A DNA stretch of 64,000 nucleotides. It comes from Streptomyces clavifer (GTDB taxonomy: Bacteria; Actinomycetota; Actinomycetes; Streptomycetales; Streptomycetaceae). The stretch is taken from positions 164,120 through 228,119 of the forward strand of contig BMWJ01000011.1 of the NCBI GenBank assembly GCA_014651175.1, read 5' to 3'. Position 1 is the stretch's first letter, and each line of letters starts with the position of its first letter. The notes under the pieces were generated by a model that was given only the letters and a program-made list of their open reading frames with translations, made no database searches and was not told the DNA's origin. Positions 61,988 to 64,000 of this stretch are shown in pieces. Both the position numbers and the translations under genes were made by a program.

Positions 61988-62821
61988 ATGCAGGAACTCC
62001 GTTTCGACGATATCCGGTTCACCACGGCGGTTGGCAGCGATCAGACGTGGCTGCGCCGCGCGTTGGGCGGCCATGAGCTGAGCGTTCAACTTGCCGTCGG
62101 GGTGTCGCCGTTCGCCGAGGCAGGAAAGATCCTCGCCTTGGAGGCGGAGTTGTTCGGCTTCGGCACCGCGCCAGCGCAGCGATCCCGGCTCGGTCGGACC
62201 ACGGCGAACCTCGCCTACACCCCCGTCGTGACCCTTCACCGGGTGAACCTGGTGTTCCCGTTGACGTCGCTGCAGGTCCACGCGATCGAGGAAGCCCGCA
62301 CTGGTGACGTCCGGTTCGAGATCGACCTCAACGCCACCCTGCCGCAGGCGGCCGGCTACCCGGGGTGCGCCCCGGCCACGGAAATCATCACTCTCGCCAA
62401 GAGCACCTGGGAGCAGCAGATCGCACAGCTCGGGCCGTCCGCGGCCTTCGAGATGGCCGTGCCCTTCCCATTCAGCGACCCGCAGCGCGCCGAGGTCGGC
62501 CGACTGCTGCGGGAAGCCCAGCGGCTGCTGACCACGGGGGAGATCCGTGCGTCGATCCTGGAGATCCGGCGGGCGCTGGAGTGGATCCAGCACAACGTGG
62601 ACTGGGACAGGCCTGGGTCGAAGAAGCTCGCCAACCAGTGCAACCAGACCGAGCGCTGGTGGCGTATCCAGGACGCCCTTTACAGCCAGACGTCCGGCGC
62701 CATGCACAACGACCCGGTCACTAAGGACTTCTCCTACGACCGGGCCGAGGCGGAGACGCTTCTGGCGATGACTGCCGCACTGCTGAGGAACGTGCCGGGC
62801 GCCCCGATGCCCCGCCCGTAG
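61988..62821 (+). CDS. Uncharacterised protein, 277 aa, possible HEPN-type C-terminus
   Basis: GGGGAG precedes the ATG by few bases. The N-terminal 150 residues are beta-rich (FDDIRFTTAVGSDQTWLRRA, TPVVTLHRVNLVFPLTSLQV, DVRFEIDLNATLPQAAGYPG). The C-terminal 110 are helical (AEVGRLLREAQRLLTTGEIR, ILEIRRALEWIQHNVDW, ETLLAMTAALLRNV). The segment RALEWIQH fits an R-x6-H pattern. The family is not recognised. The frame continues past its TAG for 53 codons to a TGA that overlaps the next gene. Linkage with the Ymh-like gene suggests a two-gene unit. Confidence 0.65.
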   Translation: MQELRFDDIRFTTAVGSDQTWLRRALGGHELSVQLAVGVSPFAEAGKILALEAELFGFGTAPAQRSRLGRTTANLAYTPVVTLHRVNLVFPLTSLQVHAIEEARTGDVRFEIDLNATLPQAAGYPGCAPATEIITLAKSTWEQQIAQLGPSAAFEMAVPFPFSDPQRAEVGRLLREAQRLLTTGEIRASILEIRRALEWIQHNVDWDRPGSKKLANQCNQTERWWRIQDALYSQTSGAMHNDPVTKDFSYDRAEAETLLAMTAALLRNVPGAPMPRP

Positions 62822-62979
62822 TCCGGGCCCACCACCGGCTCAAGGGCGGCGCCGGCCAGCTTGGCGCCAACGGCCCCGGCCGGGGCCGAACCGTTCGACC
62901 GCTGGCCCGCCGACGACCACCAGGACGACAAGGACCAAGACCACGAGCCCGCCGACCGGGCGGGGAAGACGAGGAGCAA

Positions 62980-63486
62980 ATGAGAGAGGACCGCGGTGCC
63001 GCCAGCCCGTACGTCGAGTACGACGGGCTGCCCGTCCTGCATGGGACGGAAGTGAAGCTGCCGCTGATTCACCCGTACGCTCCGGTGAAGGCCGGGCGGT
63101 ACGTCACGCCTGGCGGCGGGCGGCTGACCATCGGGAAGGCGGATGAGAACGCCGTCCATCTGCGGATCACGCTGGATCACCTCGGCTGTCCCGCCCAGTG
63201 CGTTGAGGAGAAGGATGCTGCGTTCCGGCGGCTCGCGCTGGCCGTCGAGGGCTACTGCGTCCACGCCGGTTGCCGTCACCATGCCGCGTTTACGGACGGG
63301 GTGTTCCGCCACTTCGAATTGCTCAACGGCACCGTCTCGCTCGTCGCGTTCGTACGCGCCGTGCTTGCGATCGAGCTGGGAGACGTTATCCCTGCCGGCC
63401 GGATCGTCAAGGAGTCCGAAGCGCGGTTCGAGCCCGTCCCCCGCCCGGAGGGCTCGGACGAGGAAGGGCAGGAAGAGGTCACTTAG
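62980..63486 (+). CDS. Hypothetical protein, 168 aa
   Basis: GAGGAG lies close before the ATG. The protein reads SPYVEYDGLPVLHGTEVKLP, TIGKADENAVHLRITLDHLG and YCVHAGCRHHAAFTDGVFRH, with an acidic tail. The His/Cys-rich segment could bind a metal. No family is recognised. The start overlaps by ATGA an upstream frame that continues from the 277-residue gene. Confidence 0.6.
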   Translation: MREDRGAASPYVEYDGLPVLHGTEVKLPLIHPYAPVKAGRYVTPGGGRLTIGKADENAVHLRITLDHLGCPAQCVEEKDAAFRRLALAVEGYCVHAGCRHHAAFTDGVFRHFELLNGTVSLVAFVRAVLAIELGDVIPAGRIVKESEARFEPVPRPEGSDEEGQEEVT

Positions 63487-63570
63487 AGCCATTAAACCCA
63501 ACAGGTCTGACCGGCGGCTATTAACGGGCAGCGCGTGCTGCGCGCGGGCCGTCGGCGCTTCGCCTGACGC

Positions 63571-63996
63571 TCATACCGCGCGCAGCCGTGGGGGCTCGGT
63601 CGCTTCTGTCTCCTCGACCACCTTGGCGGCCGCGACCGTCTCCTCGATGACGTCCGCGGCCGCCTCGGCGTGCTTGGCCTTGCGGTCGTCGAGCTGACTC
63701 TTGAGCTTTCGGAGGGCCTCCCTCGCGCTCCCGATTCGGAAGTGCTCGTGCCAGATCCAGAGACGGGCACCGGACCTCTGCGACGCAAAGGCCGTCTCTC
63801 TTGGCCGATCACAGGTTGGTCGATGCGGCGTGTCTGCGGCTCGTGAGAGTGTTGCCCGACGTGTAACGGGATGTGCTGGAGGGACAGAAGGCAGTGAAGG
63901 CAGAAGAGCGGGGAGGAGCCCGCGGGTGGCCGCTATCCAGCTGACACGCACGCACCGCATACTCATCGGGGTCGTCGTCGCGGGTGCGGTACTCAT
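63571..63996 (-). CDS. Hypothetical protein, C-terminal helix, doubtful
   Basis: Only the last 60 residues look like protein (REALRKLKSQLDDRKAKHAE, then EETVAAAKVVEETEATEPPR). All available starts lie inside the oppositely read gene at 63926, so the real start is unknown and the gene may be a fragment. Confidence 0.3.
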   Translation of the reverse strand: MSTAPATTTPMSMRCVRVSWIAATRGLLPALLPSLPSVPPAHPVTRRATLSRAADTPHRPTCDRPRETAFASQRSGARLWIWHEHFRIGSAREALRKLKSQLDDRKAKHAEAAADVIEETVAAAKVVEETEATEPPRLRAV

Positions 63997-64000
63997 CGCC
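63926..64000 (+). CDS. DUF2637-type membrane protein, 5' end only
   Basis: GGAGG stands before GTG 63926. The visible 25 residues AAIQLTRTHRILIGVVVAGA plus VLIA match the first membrane helix of DUF2637 (SpdB-like) proteins. The gene runs off the window. It suggests that another conjugative element begins here. Confidence 0.65.
   Translation, partial: MAAIQLTRTHRILIGVVVAGAVLIA

Overview
The window is high-GC actinobacterial DNA and almost certainly comes from a Streptomyces. It has GGAGG-type ribosome sites, GTG starts, ATGA/GTGA gene overlaps, and many protein families typical of Streptomyces conjugative elements (DUF2637/Spd, FtsK-like TraB, DUF5999, DUF6197). It looks like an accessory region such as a chromosome arm or large plasmid. 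Decayed genes and transposase relics are frequent in the left half, and intact genes form a few tight operons.

Bases 1-13.8 kb form a zinc-starvation island. It holds the 3' part of a salicylate synthase, a truncated methyltransferase, a Zur/Fur regulator, one broken and one intact CobW-type zinc GTPase, a cysteine-free ribosomal protein L32, a decayed metallophore-type FecCD permease and ABC ATPase/permease, and an intact four-gene peptide/nickel/metallophore-type ABC importer with fused permeases. Three Zur-box-like palindromes sit at 1403, 4918 and 13771. The picture is a coelibactin-like siderophore or zincophore locus that has lost parts but kept its zinc-sparing and uptake modules.

Bases 14.3-22.4 kb are a mixed stretch: an amidase, IS5, Tn3 and IS21 relics, a two-component system, a PAP2 phosphatase, several unassigned genes and an HNH-nuclease protein.

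Bases 22.5-43.6 kb look like a conjugative or integrative element. It has tyrosine-recombinase remnants with a DUF6262 partner at its left end. A leftward block follows with TraB, coiled-coil and Ser/Gly-rich proteins, DUF6197 proteins and an 853-residue DUF2637 coiled-coil protein. A divergent rightward control block has a monooxygenase-fold protein, an XRE-TPR regulator, a small HTH protein and a winged-helix protein, and ends in a decayed DUF721 gene.

Bases 43.6-61.0 kb are a complete type I-E CRISPR-Cas locus. Array 1 has 52 repeats and is read leftward. Then come cas3, cse1, cse2, cas7, cas5, cas6e, cas1 and cas2 read rightward, and array 2 with 66 repeats read rightward. Both leaders face the cas genes and share a block at the same distance from the first repeat. 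Next to array 2 are two genes with HEPN-like features. The window ends in what appears to be a second DUF2637-containing element.

All assignments rest on reading motifs and known family patterns. No database search was possible.
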